In this document: in pieces, positions 33,112-42,293 of the stretch
Layout: every line of letters starts with the position of its first letter
Position numbering within the stretch: the first letter of the stretch is position 1
Assembly: GCF_028274965.1 (NCBI RefSeq)
Contig: NZ_JAQCNO010000040.1
Location: forward strand, 1-64,000
Reading direction: 5' to 3'
DNA length: 64,000 nt
Origin: Natronomonas sp.
GTDB lineage: Archaea > Halobacteriota > Halobacteria > Halobacteriales > Haloarculaceae
Translations under genes and position numbers: made by a program
Notes under the pieces: generated by a model
What the model was told of the DNA's origin: nothing
The model's input: the letters and a program-made list of their open reading frames with translations, nothing else
The model's database searches: none

Positions 33112-34160
33112 CGCCAGTCGACGATCCTGTCGTCCGGCGACCTGTCGATCCGCCGCTCGTAGTACGACAGCGGATGCCTGATCGTCTCGCAGACCTCGTC
33201 CGTGTTGACGCAGTCGCCGTACTCCTCCATGACCGCACAGGACGGCGGCGCGGCGACGGTCCCCTCGTCGTCGCGGAGCCGCCGCGCCTGCGTGCGGATC
33301 GCCTCGGCGTCGTCCCCCGACAGCGAGCACAACTCGACGATCCCCTCGGCGTCGAGCCCCGTTGCGAGCAGGAACGACACGAGCGAGAACCGGGAGTGAT
33401 CCGGCAGCGCGCCCCCGTCTTTCGCCCGCGTCAGGAGGGCCCGCATGCAGGGCGGGAACAGCCCCGGAACGACCGCCTCGAACGACATCGGCGGGTCGAG
33501 GTCGGCGATGGCCCGCCGGATCGAGGACAGCTCCCGCGAGAGCGGCTCGGCGACGCTGTCCGGCACGTCGAGCGGCAGCCCCTCGGCGACGCGGGAGCCG
33601 ACCGCCTCGCGCAACAGCGTGTACAGCTCCGGGCGCGTGATCGGGATCGTCCCGGCGTCGAGGGGTCGCCCGGCGAGCCGCCAGTCCGCGTCGTCGAGTT
33701 CGCCGGCGAGTTCGAGATACGCCGTCACCGCGACGTCGAAGCGGCCGTCGCCGGTCGGCTCGACGCCGCCCCCGAGGTCGAAATCGGCGAGCAGCCGATC
33801 GAGCGTGAGGCGCTCTCCGGGGGTGCTTTTGAGCCCCAGGTCCGCCTCGAAGTCCTCGACGAAGCGCTCGCGCGCGGTCGCCGCCTCGGCCGCCGCGTAC
33901 TTTTTCGTCGCCCCCGGGAGATCGAGAAGCGACACGAGCACCCGGGCGATGGGGTACGAGAGCAACTCGGCGCGGGTACTCCAGAGCCGCGGCTCCTCGG
34001 GGGCCGTCGTTCCCTCCAGGAGCGCCCGCTCGACCCGCTCGTGTCCGCGCTCGACCGCCGGACCGCCCTCCTCGACGAGCGCCGCGAGGTCGACGTCGGC
34101 CTCGCTTACGGCCTCCCGGGACGCGTCGAGAAACGGGTACCGGGCGTGGAGCGCCTCCAT
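33105..34160 (-). CDS. priL: DNA primase large subunit
   Basis: A 351-residue PriL. The conserved C-terminal Fe-S region has four cysteines (LFPPCMRALL; PPSCAVMEEYGDCVNTDEVC), ligands of the 4Fe-4S cluster in archaeal and eukaryotic primase large subunits; SFEAVVPGLFPPCMRALL and FSLVSFLLATGL are also typical. With PriS it makes RNA primers. The ATG at 34160 was chosen over a GTG two codons earlier. The priS gene is not in view. Confidence 0.92.
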   Translation of the reverse strand: MEALHARYPFLDASREAVSEADVDLAALVEEGGPAVERGHERVERALLEGTTAPEEPRLWSTRAELLSYPIARVLVSLLDLPGATKKYAAAEAATARERFVEDFEADLGLKSTPGERLTLDRLLADFDLGGGVEPTGDGRFDVAVTAYLELAGELDDADWRLAGRPLDAGTIPITRPELYTLLREAVGSRVAEGLPLDVPDSVAEPLSRELSSIRRAIADLDPPMSFEAVVPGLFPPCMRALLTRAKDGGALPDHSRFSLVSFLLATGLDAEGIVELCSLSGDDAEAIRTQARRLRDDEGTVAAPPSCAVMEEYGDCVNTDEVCETIRHPLSYYERRIDRSPDDRIVDWRQ

Positions 34161-34313
34161 GTTCACCGCTACCGGATCGGCGCCGATAAACGCACCGACC
34201 GCGTCGACGGCGCGGGTCGACCCGGCGCGAGCGACCGTCCCGACGGCGCCCCGACAGCGCTCCGCCGGACGCGAGCGATACGGTTTTCAACGCCGCCACG
34301 CCCAGTCTTAGGC

Positions 34314-34904
34314 GTGCGACTCAGGTACCGCTGTCCGGGCTGTCGGACGACGAGTAACCTCCACGATCCCGGCTGTGAGTTCGAGGGGACCGACCGCCGC
34401 CACATCGAGAAGGCCTACACCGACCTCCTCGGGCCGCTCTCGATCCGGGACTACGACGACGAGGACGCGCTCCGGGAGGCGGTCCCGGAGCGCTGGAGCG
34501 GCCTCCACGCGGCCGTGTTCCGCCGTCTCAAGAGCGACCAGCGGGTCGTCGAGGAAGACGGGAGCCTCAGGCTTCTCGCGCCGGAGGCGTACCGCGATCG
34601 CGTCTCGCGCCCGACGTTCGAGCCGCTGCAGACGATCTACGAGAGCGGCAGCGTCCCCGGCGCACACGACCACTCCGTGTTCGCCATGATCGCCTTCTAC
34701 GAGATGGTCGGACTCTCCTGGGAGGAGGCCCGCGAGAACACGATCGAGTGGCTCGAGGAGTCCGGCACCTGGGCCCGCGGCGGGTTCGAGGAGTCCTCGC
34801 CGGGCGAACTCGTCGATTCGAAGAAACACGTGTTCGAGGAGGGCTACGGGTGGAAACAGGCCGCGACGGAGGCCAAAGCCGTCATCGATCGCCGCGTGTC
34901 CTGA
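34314..34904 (+). CDS. Conserved haloarchaeal protein beside priL
   Basis: A 196-residue protein starting with GTG, VRLRYRCPGCRTTSNLHDPGCEFEG: a three-cysteine zinc-binding N-terminus. The remainder is helical and acidic (SGLHAAVFRRLKSDQRVVEEDGSLRLL, FAMIAFYEMVGLSWEEARENTIEWLEE). The pattern suggests a DNA-associated winged-helix-like protein. Divergent from priL, and I see this neighbour next to priL as a possible functional link. Family not recognised. Confidence 0.65.
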   Translation: MRLRYRCPGCRTTSNLHDPGCEFEGTDRRHIEKAYTDLLGPLSIRDYDDEDALREAVPERWSGLHAAVFRRLKSDQRVVEEDGSLRLLAPEAYRDRVSRPTFEPLQTIYESGSVPGAHDHSVFAMIAFYEMVGLSWEEARENTIEWLEESGTWARGGFEESSPGELVDSKKHVFEEGYGWKQAATEAKAVIDRRVS

Positions 34905-34992
34905 CCGCCCGAGGCCGTCTCAGACTGCGGAGCCGACGCGGACCCCTCGACGTCGCCGTTCTGGCGGCCGACCTCGGGCCTCCTCGCCGCGG

Positions 34993-35382
34993 TCACAGCG
35001 CCGGCGTCCACCGGTACTTGACCGTCCTCGTGCCGTCGAACCGGGGCCCGGCGCCGCGGCGCTCGAAGCCGGCCCGCTCTGCGGCCGCCTTCACCGCCTC
35101 GTCCGTCTCCATCGCGAGCAGTTCGACGCGCATGTCCTCGCCGTCGGCGAACCGCCGCGGCTCCGCCAACAGCCGCTCGCAGACCTCGGTGCTCCCCTCA
35201 AGTTGCGTCACGTACACCGTCGAGTCCTCCGCGTCGTAGCTGATGAACCCCTCGACGGCATCCCCGCTGCCGACGACCCGCACCGTCCGGTCGTGGACGA
35301 GGTTCCGCATCACGTCGGTCGGCGCGTCGGTAAAGGCCGCCAGTCGCTCCGCGTCCGCCTCGACCGCGTCCCGTATGCTCAT
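34993..35382 (-). CDS. GNAT-like acetyltransferase domain protein
   Basis: A 129-residue protein starting MSIRDAVEADAERLAAFTDAP, the opening of a GNAT fold, and continuing VRVVGSGDAVEGFISYD and AMETDEAVKAAAERAGFERRG, the usual C-terminal GNAT end. The motif-A CoA-binding loop is poorly conserved, so binding of acetyl-CoA is not certain. Single gene. Confidence 0.7.
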   Translation of the reverse strand: MSIRDAVEADAERLAAFTDAPTDVMRNLVHDRTVRVVGSGDAVEGFISYDAEDSTVYVTQLEGSTEVCERLLAEPRRFADGEDMRVELLAMETDEAVKAAAERAGFERRGAGPRFDGTRTVKYRWTPAL

Positions 35383-35558
35383 GCTACGGGGTAACGTATC
35401 GGGCGGTATTAACGTTTGGCGGGCGGCGAGCGCGCCGCCGAGGTGCGCGAACCGCCCGAGCGCTCGACGCCGAACGGGGCGGCGGAGATGAACACCGTTA
35501 TCTTCCATGCCCGGCAACCGGGGGCCATGAGCCATCGCACGGGATCGCGGGTGAGACG

Positions 35559-36743
35559 ATGCGGGTGATCGCCAAGTTCGGCGGGACCAGCCTCGGCAAC
35601 GGTGACCGGGTCAACCGGGCCGCCGACTCGATCGCCGATGCGGTCAACGAGGGCCACGAGGTCGCCATCGTCGCCAGCGCCATGGGATCGACGACGGACT
35701 TCCTGCTCGATGCGATCACCTTCGAGGTCGACGAGGCCGACGAGGCCGAGATCGTCTCGATGGGCGAGCGCACGTCCGTCCGGATGCTGAAGGCGGCGCT
35801 CGGAGCCCGGGGCGTCGACGCGAAGTTCCTCGAACCCGGCTCCGACGACTGGCCCATCATCACCGACGAACACGGCCAGGTCGACGTCGAGGAGACCCAG
35901 CGTCGGGCGAAGAAACTCGCCGCCGACATGGCCGCAAACGGGTACGTCCCCGTATTCACCGGCTTTCTCGCACAGGACCACGCCGGCAACGTGACGACGC
36001 TCGGCCGGGGGGGTTCGGACACGACCGCCGTCATGCTCGGCAACTACATGGACGCCGAGGAGGTCGTCATCATCACCGACGTCGAGGGCGTCATGACCGG
36101 CGACCCGCGGGTCGTCGAGGGGGCCCGAAACGTCGGCGAGATCACGGTCGACGAACTCCGGAACCTCTCGTTTCGCGGCGCGGAGGTCGTCGCGCCCTCG
36201 GCGCTGTCGTACAAGACGGGCGACATGATCGTCCGGGTCGCACACTACCAACACGGCGACTTACTCGCCGGCGGCACGACGATCTCCGGGCAGTTCGAGA
36301 ACCTCATCGATATGCGGGAGGAACCGCTCGCCTGTCTGACCGCGGCCGGCCGGGCGATCCGGAACACGCCAGGGGTCCTCTCGGATCTCTCGACGGCCCT
36401 CTCGGAGGCCGACATCAACGTCGACGCCGTCGCGAGCGGGATGGACTCGGTGTCGTTTTACGTCGACTCCGCGGTCGCCGAGCGGGCCGAGAACGTCCTC
36501 CACGAGGCGGTCATCGACCTACAGGAGGTTTCGAGCGTCACCGTCGACTCGGACGTGGCGGTCGTCCGCATCACCGGCGGCGAACTCCCGAACCAATCGG
36601 GCGTCCTCGAGGAGGTCATCGTTCCGCTGGCGAACGAACACATCAACGTCCTCGATCTGATCACGAGCGCCACCTCAATCGCGGTCTTTATCGAGTGGGA
36701 CGACCGCGAGCAGGCCCTCGACATCATCCAGCGGGCGGTCTGA
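35559..36743 (+). CDS. lysC: Aspartate kinase
   Basis: A 394-residue aspartokinase for the first step of lysine/threonine/methionine biosynthesis. MRVIAKFGGTSLGNGDRVN is the N-terminal ATP-binding KFGGTS signature, then FTGFLAQDHAGNVTTLGRGGSDTTAV, TDVEGVMTGDPRVVEGA; two ACT domains (about residues 260-390, with NTPGVLSDLSTALSEADINVDAVASG) provide feedback regulation. No other biosynthetic genes are adjacent. Confidence 0.94.
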   Translation: MRVIAKFGGTSLGNGDRVNRAADSIADAVNEGHEVAIVASAMGSTTDFLLDAITFEVDEADEAEIVSMGERTSVRMLKAALGARGVDAKFLEPGSDDWPIITDEHGQVDVEETQRRAKKLAADMAANGYVPVFTGFLAQDHAGNVTTLGRGGSDTTAVMLGNYMDAEEVVIITDVEGVMTGDPRVVEGARNVGEITVDELRNLSFRGAEVVAPSALSYKTGDMIVRVAHYQHGDLLAGGTTISGQFENLIDMREEPLACLTAAGRAIRNTPGVLSDLSTALSEADINVDAVASGMDSVSFYVDSAVAERAENVLHEAVIDLQEVSSVTVDSDVAVVRITGGELPNQSGVLEEVIVPLANEHINVLDLITSATSIAVFIEWDDREQALDIIQRAV

Positions 36744-36848
36744 GACGGGCCGCCGCGACCGCGCGACACCGACCGCCGGAGGGCGCCGACCTTGTGGGCG
36801 TGTCGATCCGACAGGTTTCTGTCGACGCGGCCGCCTCGTGTTCGATGT

Positions 36849-37313
36849 ATGCGCGTCGCCGTCATCGGCGGATCCGTGATCGACGAACCGACCTACGAGG
36901 CCGCCTCCGAGGTCGGCCGGCGCCTCGGCGAACGCGGCCACGCCGTCGTCTGTGGCGGCACGACCGGCGTCATGGAAGCCGTCTGCCGGGGGGCGAGAGA
37001 GGCCTCGCCAGACGCGAAAACGATCGGCGTCCTCCCCGGCGGGGACCGGACGGCGGCCAACGAGTGGGTGACGACGCCGATTGTCACGGGGATGGGCAAC
37101 GCCAGAAACGCCCTCGTCGTCATGAACGGCGACGCCGTCATCGCGATCGACGGCGAGACCGGGACGCTCTCGGAACTCGGTCACGCACTGGATCTCGGGC
37201 TGCCGGTCGCTGGCCTCGACACGCACGCGATCGCGCTCGACGGGTTCGAGGCCGTTTCGACGCCCGCCGCGGCGGTCGAACACGTCGAGCGCGAGGCCGC
37301 CGATCGGCGCTAG
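36849..37313 (+). CDS. TIGR00725-like Rossmann protein (LOG-related)
   Basis: A 154-residue protein, MRVAVIGGSVIDEPTYEAASEVGRRLGERGHAVVCGGTTGVMEAVCRGA, then GVLPGGDRTAANEWVTTPIVTGMGNARN and AIDGETGTLSELGHALDLG. The fold resembles LOG (cytokinin riboside monophosphate phosphoribohydrolase) proteins, in a small-length archaeal/bacterial subfamily. Exact substrate unknown. Confidence 0.8.
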   Translation: MRVAVIGGSVIDEPTYEAASEVGRRLGERGHAVVCGGTTGVMEAVCRGAREASPDAKTIGVLPGGDRTAANEWVTTPIVTGMGNARNALVVMNGDAVIAIDGETGTLSELGHALDLGLPVAGLDTHAIALDGFEAVSTPAAAVEHVEREAADRR

Positions 37314-37365
37314 TGGGCCGTCTCTCTCGATCCCAACTCACAGGTCTCGGAGTCCCTTCGTTCGC

Positions 37366-38229
37366 CTACGCGTCCCCGAGCAGGCCTCCGAGGAGGTCCT
37401 CCGTGTCGACCGACAGCAGGTGCGACCTGAACTCCGCGGACGCGTAGGGGTCCGACCGAACGCCCGACGCGGGAAGGGACTCCCCGACGCGGTCGGCCGC
37501 GGCCGCCGCCGTCGCCGCCTCGGCGCTCGCCCCCTCGAGTTCCGCCTCAACCCCGCGGAGCCGGATCGGGTGCGGCCCGACGGCCGTCACCCCGACTCGG
37601 GCCTCCTCGATCGCGCCCTCGTCGCACCGGAGGTAGCCGGCGACGCCGACCGCGGCGTAGCCCGACAGCGGGTTCCGACGCTTGTGGTAGGCGCTCGTCC
37701 CCGCCCCGTCGGTCGGCACCTCGAGGGCCGTGACGATCTCGTCGGCCCCGACCGCCGTCTCGAACTCGCCCTCGAAGAGCTCCGACGCCGCGAGCGTTCG
37801 CTCGCCGTCGGGGCCCCGAAGCGTCGTTTTGGCCTTGAGCGCGAGCACCGCCGCCGCCGGATCGACCCGGGGGTCGCCGTGGGCGAGGTTGCCGCCGATC
37901 GTCCCGCCGGCGCGCACCTGGAGGTCGCCGACGGCCCCGGCGGCCTCGGCCAGCGCCGGCGCGTGTTCGCGGACCGCCGTCGACTCCGCGATGTCCGCGT
38001 GGGTCGCGAGCGCGCCGACGGTGAGAGAGCCCCCGTCGCGTTCGATCCCCGAGAGCCGCTCGATGCGGCTGATGTCGACGAGCGCCGGGGGCGATTCCTC
38101 GTCGGTCTTCATCCGGGGCAACAGCCCGTGGGCCCCGGCGAGCGGTTCCGCGTCCGGGATCGACCCGAGCAGGTCGACCGCCTCCTCGACGGTCCCGGCC
38201 CGGTGGTACTCGAAGCCGTCGGCGTGCAT
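37366..38229 (-). CDS. Molybdenum hydroxylase FAD-binding subunit (coxM-like)
   Basis: A 287-residue medium subunit. The FAD loops are AGAHGLLPRMK and AGGTIGGNLAHGDPRVD, and the C-terminal CO-dehydrogenase flavoprotein domain is present. It transfers electrons between the Fe-S subunit and quinone/other acceptors. Its ATG overlaps the stop of the large subunit by one base. Last gene of a three-gene operon (small, large, medium). Confidence 0.88.
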   Translation of the reverse strand: MHADGFEYHRAGTVEEAVDLLGSIPDAEPLAGAHGLLPRMKTDEESPPALVDISRIERLSGIERDGGSLTVGALATHADIAESTAVREHAPALAEAAGAVGDLQVRAGGTIGGNLAHGDPRVDPAAAVLALKAKTTLRGPDGERTLAASELFEGEFETAVGADEIVTALEVPTDGAGTSAYHKRRNPLSGYAAVGVAGYLRCDEGAIEEARVGVTAVGPHPIRLRGVEAELEGASAEAATAAAAADRVGESLPASGVRSDPYASAEFRSHLLSVDTEDLLGGLLGDA

Positions 38230-40622
38230 CACTCCGCACCCCCGAGGGCCCGCCAGACCGTCTCCGGCGTTATCGGCATGTCGAGGTGCTCGATGTCGAA
38301 CGGTTCGAGCGCGTCGACGACCGCCGACACGACCGCCGGCGCGGCCGCGATCGTCGCCGACTCCCCGACGCCCTTGACGCCGAGGGGGTTGTGCGGGCTC
38401 GGCGTGACGGTGTTGTCGGTCTCGAAGTCCGGCAACTGCGTCGCGTGCGGGACGGCGTACTCGTCCATCCGCCGGGTCTCGAGCGTGCCGTCGTCGCCGT
38501 AGGCGGCCCCCTCGTACAGCGCCGCCCCGATTCCCTGTGCGATGCCGCCGTGGACCTGCCCCTCGACGATCATCGGGTTGATGACCTCGCCGCAGTCGTC
38601 GACCGCGACGTACTCCTCGATCGACGTCTCGCCCGTCTCGGGGTCGACCTCGACGACCGCGACGTGGGTGCCGAAGGGGTACGTGAAGTTCTCCGGATCG
38701 TAGAAGTTCGTCTCCTCCAGCCCGGGGTCCATCCCCTCCGGGAGGTCGTGGCCGAGGTACGCCTCGTGGGCGATCTCCTGGATGTGCAGCGACCGGTCGG
38801 GCGCGCCCTCGATGTGGAACGTCCCGTCGTCGAAGACGACGTCCTCCGAGCTCGCCTCCAGTTGGTGTTCGGCGATCTCCCGCGCCTTCGATCTGACCTC
38901 CCGGGCCGCGCGGGCGATCGCCCCGCCGCCGACCGACGCGCTCCGGCTGCCGTAGGTGCCCATCCCCTGCGGGATCCGGTCGGTGTCGCCCTCGATGACC
39001 TCGATGTCCTCGAGGTCGACGCCGAGTTCCTCGGCGGCGATCTGGGCGTACGTCGTCCGGTGGCCCTGCCCCTGATCGGCGGTGCCGGCCATGACCGTCA
39101 GCGTCCCGGTCGAGTCGAACCGGACGATCGAACTCTCCCAGCCCCCGGCCTGAGAGCCGAGATCGCCCGCCAGCCCCGAGGGCGACAGCCCGGCCGACTC
39201 GACGAAGTTCGCGACCCCGATCCCGAGGTAGCGGCCCTCCTCGCGGAGCCGCTCTTGGCGCTCGCGGAGGTCCTCGTAGCCGACGTGCTCGAGCGCCTTG
39301 TCCATCGCGCGCTCGTACTCGCCGCTGTCGTAGACGAGCGCCGCCGCGCTCTCGTAGGGGAACTCCTCGGGCTGGACGAGGTTCTTCCGACGGAACTCGG
39401 CGGGGTCCATCCCGACCGCCCGCGCGCCGACGTCCATCAGCCGCTCGATCACGTAGATCCCCTCGGCCCGCCCGGCGCCGCGGTAGGCGTCGACGGGTGT
39501 GGTGTTGGTGAACGCCCCGACGACGCGGCAGTGGATCGCCGGCACGGTGTACTGTCCGGACAGCACCGTCGCGTAGAGATACGAGGGCGTCGCGGTGCCG
39601 AACTGCGAGAGCTGTGCGCCCAACCCGGCGTGGGTCTCGGCCCGCACGCCCCGGACCGTCCCGTCGTCGTCGAGTGCGATCTCGGCGGTGGTGTCGTGAT
39701 CGCGGCCGTGGCAGTCCGTCACGTACCCCTCCTGTCTGCTCGCCCGCCACTTCACCGGCCGGCCGAGCTGCATCGAACACCACGCCGTCACCGCCTCGTC
39801 GGGGTAGTGGTAGATCTTGCTGCCGAACCCGCCGCCGACCTCCGGGGCGATCACCTCGATCCGGTTTTCGGGAACGCCGAGCGTCCCGGCCGACAGGAGC
39901 ATCCGGTGGAGATGGGGGTTCTGGCTCGTCATCCAGACGCGCAGCTTCTCCGTTCGGTCCTCCCACTCGGCGACGGCGGCCCGCGGCTCCATCGCGTTCG
40001 GGACGATGCGGGGCTGTCGGAGGTCGACGCTCGCAACGTGGTCGGCGTCGGCGAAGGCCTCCTCGACGGCCTCCTCGTCGCCCAACTCGAAGTCGAAGGC
40101 GACGTTGTCCTCGGCCTCCTCGTGGACCGGCGGGACGTCTTTCTCGACGGCCTCAACCGGCTCCGTGACCTGATCCAGCTCCTCGTACTCCACGTCGATG
40201 CGATCGAGGGCGTCCCGCGCCCGCTGTGGGGACTCGGCGACGACCGCCGCGACCCCGCTGCCCTCGTGGCGGACCTTGTCGGTCGCCAGGATCCGGTACT
40301 GCGGCGTGACGAGCCCCGGGAGCATCCAGGCCGTCGGGATGCTGTTGGGAACGCCGCTGTCGACGACGTCCTCGCCGGTGTAGACCGCGGCGACCCCTTC
40401 CATCGCCTCGGCCTCGCTCGTGTCGATGTCGACGATCCTGGCGTGGGCGTGGTCGCTGCGCCGGATGGCGAGGTGCGCCATCCCCGGCCGCGAGACGTCG
40501 GCCGTGTAGTCGCCCTCGCCGGTCAAAAGCGGGATGTCCTCCCGGCGCTCGACGCCGGAGCCGAATACGCCCTCGGCGTCGTCGGGCTCGCCGACGCCAC
40601 CGCCCTCGGCGGCGTCGCTCAC
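38229..40622 (-). CDS. Molybdenum hydroxylase large (Mo-binding) subunit, form II type
   Basis: A 797-residue xanthine dehydrogenase/CO dehydrogenase-family Mo subunit. Present are GVPENRIEVIAPEVGGGFGSKIYHYPDEA, GTADQGQGHRTTYAQI and the C-terminal HNPLGVKGVGESATIAAAPAVVSAVVDAL with its Mo-ligand Glu region. The active-site motif is AYRGAGR, the form II type, rather than the AYxCSFR of true form I CO dehydrogenase, so the substrate is more likely an aldehyde, purine or other hydroxylase substrate. GTG start overlaps the small-subunit stop by four bases. Confidence 0.88.
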   Translation of the reverse strand: MSDAAEGGGVGEPDDAEGVFGSGVERREDIPLLTGEGDYTADVSRPGMAHLAIRRSDHAHARIVDIDTSEAEAMEGVAAVYTGEDVVDSGVPNSIPTAWMLPGLVTPQYRILATDKVRHEGSGVAAVVAESPQRARDALDRIDVEYEELDQVTEPVEAVEKDVPPVHEEAEDNVAFDFELGDEEAVEEAFADADHVASVDLRQPRIVPNAMEPRAAVAEWEDRTEKLRVWMTSQNPHLHRMLLSAGTLGVPENRIEVIAPEVGGGFGSKIYHYPDEAVTAWCSMQLGRPVKWRASRQEGYVTDCHGRDHDTTAEIALDDDGTVRGVRAETHAGLGAQLSQFGTATPSYLYATVLSGQYTVPAIHCRVVGAFTNTTPVDAYRGAGRAEGIYVIERLMDVGARAVGMDPAEFRRKNLVQPEEFPYESAAALVYDSGEYERAMDKALEHVGYEDLRERQERLREEGRYLGIGVANFVESAGLSPSGLAGDLGSQAGGWESSIVRFDSTGTLTVMAGTADQGQGHRTTYAQIAAEELGVDLEDIEVIEGDTDRIPQGMGTYGSRSASVGGGAIARAAREVRSKAREIAEHQLEASSEDVVFDDGTFHIEGAPDRSLHIQEIAHEAYLGHDLPEGMDPGLEETNFYDPENFTYPFGTHVAVVEVDPETGETSIEEYVAVDDCGEVINPMIVEGQVHGGIAQGIGAALYEGAAYGDDGTLETRRMDEYAVPHATQLPDFETDNTVTPSPHNPLGVKGVGESATIAAAPAVVSAVVDALEPFDIEHLDMPITPETVWRALGGAE

Positions 40623-41101
40623 AGGCTCTCACCCCCGCCGTCGGTCGCGACCTGTTCGACCGCGTCGACGATGTTGTGGTAGCCGGTGCACCGACAGAGG
40701 TTCCCCTCGATCGCCTCTCTGATCTCCGCCCGGGAGGGGTCCTCGGCGTCCTCGAGGAACGTCCCGGCGGTCAGCAGCATCCCCGGCGTGCAGAACCCAC
40801 ACTGGAGGCCGTGGTTCCGCTTGAACGACGCCTGCAACCCGGAGAGTTCGCCCTCCTCGGAGAGGCCCTCGACCGTCTCAATCTCGGCCCCGTCGGCCTG
40901 GACGGCAAAGCGCGTACACGACTTGAGCGCGTCCCCGTCGACCCGGACCGTACAGGCCCCACACCGGCCCGTCTCACAGCCGACGTTCGCCCCGGTGTAG
41001 CCCAACTCCTCGCGGAGGGCCTCGACCAGCAGCGTCCGGGCCTCGACCCGCAACTCGTGTTTCTCGCCGTTTACCGTCAACGTGATTTCGTGTTCTGACA
41101 T
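40619..41101 (-). CDS. Molybdenum hydroxylase 2Fe-2S subunit (coxS-like)
   Basis: A 160-residue iron-sulfur subunit with two clusters: plant-type ferredoxin cysteines in CETGRCGACTVRVDGDALKSC and the C-terminal helical-domain cysteines in LQCGFCTPGM and NLCRCTGYHNIV. First gene of the operon; overlaps the large subunit by GTGA. Promoter lies upstream in the 466-bp gap. Confidence 0.93.
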   Translation of the reverse strand: MSEHEITLTVNGEKHELRVEARTLLVEALREELGYTGANVGCETGRCGACTVRVDGDALKSCTRFAVQADGAEIETVEGLSEEGELSGLQASFKRNHGLQCGFCTPGMLLTAGTFLEDAEDPSRAEIREAIEGNLCRCTGYHNIVDAVEQVATDGGGESL

Positions 41102-41567
41102 CGTGGACTCCGTCCGGCGACGCGCTACCTGAAAACGCCGTCGTGGCTCGTGATAACGCGTCCCATCTACCGTACCCACAACGGAGCGGCACTTATAGAT
41201 TTGGAGTGCGCGCCGAGCACGAGGGGCCGAAACTGCTGTCGGGCGCGGCTTCGACACCGATAGCGCGGCCCTAGTAGCGCGGCCCCGCCGACGCCGGAAC
41301 TGCCGGCGGGAACGGTACAGTCTCAGGACGTTTCCGGCCGCCCCGGTCGGTCCCGGGCGGCGACGGGTAGATTATTATCCTCCCGGTCGAACACGCCGGT
41401 GGTGGCGGTGACGAGAGTTACCCCCTCCGAGCCCCTTGTGACGAGGGCACCCTCCCGAGCCACCGTTCGGCGTGCCCGGGTCGACCCGGAGAGCGTCCGG
41501 AACAGAACCAGTCACACCACAGCCTCGGCGTCGGGGGCATCCGGCCGGAGGCAACCCAGTCGGTCGT
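41102..41567. other. Gap holding the Mo-hydroxylase operon promoter
   Basis: A 466-bp stretch between the coxS-like start and the winged-helix gene's 3' end. A ctataag-like element near 41190-41203 is a possible TATA box for the coxS operon on the minus strand. A plus-strand attattatcc near 41371-41380 is followed 25 nt later by a GTG, giving a 76-codon arginine-rich frame antisense to the regulator, which I do not believe is coding. A short tagcgcggccc direct repeat occurs at 41261 and 41275. Confidence 0.5.
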
Positions 41568-41849
41568 TCAGTCGTCGGAAACGGCGGGGTCGGCGGTCCC
41601 GTCGGCGGCCGCCTCGCCCGTCTCGGTGAGTTCGTAGAGGTTCTGTCTCGCGTCGGCGAAGTAGACGTCCTCGGAGACGATTTCGATGTCCTCGAGCCGT
41701 TCGAGCGCGTACCGAACCGTCCGCGCGGAGAGCATCGACTCCTCGACGATGTCCTTCTGTGTCATCGCGCCGTTGTACTCTAAGACTTTGTACACGAGCT
41801 TCGCGCTGGGCGGGAGGTCAGGCAAGGCTTCCCCGTCAGAATCAACCAT
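41568..41849 (-). CDS. Winged-helix transcriptional regulator, MarR-like
   Basis: A 93-residue protein with the winged helix in PPSAKLVYKVLEYNGAMTQKDIVEESMLSARTVRYALERLEDIEIVSE: a helix-turn-helix followed by a wing (VYFADARQNLYELTETG). Typical of small archaeal phage-lysis/MarR-like regulators. gtttatacg about 25 nt upstream gives a leaderless start. It lies next to the Mo-hydroxylase operon, which it may regulate (inference). Confidence 0.82.
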   Translation of the reverse strand: MVDSDGEALPDLPPSAKLVYKVLEYNGAMTQKDIVEESMLSARTVRYALERLEDIEIVSEDVYFADARQNLYELTETGEAAADGTADPAVSDD

Positions 41850-41975
41850 CTCTACTGATCAAGACGACCGCCAAGCGTATAAACGTTGATGCAAACGTGA
41901 CAGGTCCTCACCGCCTGCAGCGCCCGGTCGGCGCGGGAGCGAACCGCTTTTGACGACGGGTGATCCAGTGTTGGT

Positions 41976-42293
41976 ATGGCAACCGATACGGCCGATCGCC
42001 GGACCGCCCACATCCGCGGGGTAACGGTGACCGCGATCGCGTGTCTGGCCGGTGTCGCCGCCGCCGTCGTCTCGTCGGCCGTCGCCGCCGGCGCCGACGA
42101 TCTCATCGGGGTCTACGTGCTCAGCGGGGCGATCATTGTGCAGTTCCCGCTCCACCGGGTTGCGGAGGCGGCCGGCGTTGATCTCGACACCGACGACTTC
42201 GGCGCAAAGGACTACCTCTACGTCGCGTTCATGACCTTCTCGCTTTGGTTCGTCTGCTGGGCGATCCTGCTCACGACCGGGGCGAGCTTCTGA
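41976..42293 (+). CDS. EMC6-like small membrane protein
   Basis: A 105-residue protein with three membrane helices (VTVTAIACLAGVAAAVVSSAVAA; LIGVYVLSGAIIVQFPLH; YLYVAFMTFSLWFVCWAILLTTG). The C-terminal half resembles what I recall as archaeal EMC6-like protein (ER-membrane-complex homologue); homology is not proven. Its TGA stop overlaps the rli start by one base (TGATG), a translational coupling with ribosome-recycling that would suit membrane insertion. Confidence 0.6.
   Translation: MATDTADRRTAHIRGVTVTAIACLAGVAAAVVSSAVAAGADDLIGVYVLSGAIIVQFPLHRVAEAAGVDLDTDDFGAKDYLYVAFMTFSLWFVCWAILLTTGASF

Noticed and set aside
37366-40622. Labelling the operon as form I CO dehydrogenase
   Set aside because: The large-subunit motif is AYRGAGR rather than the AYxCSFR motif of form I enzymes.
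41399-41629. Arginine-rich ORF antisense to the winged-helix regulator with a TATA-like element
   Set aside because: The composition is strongly basic, unlike haloarchaeal proteins, and the frame overlaps a real gene; at most a non-coding transcript.
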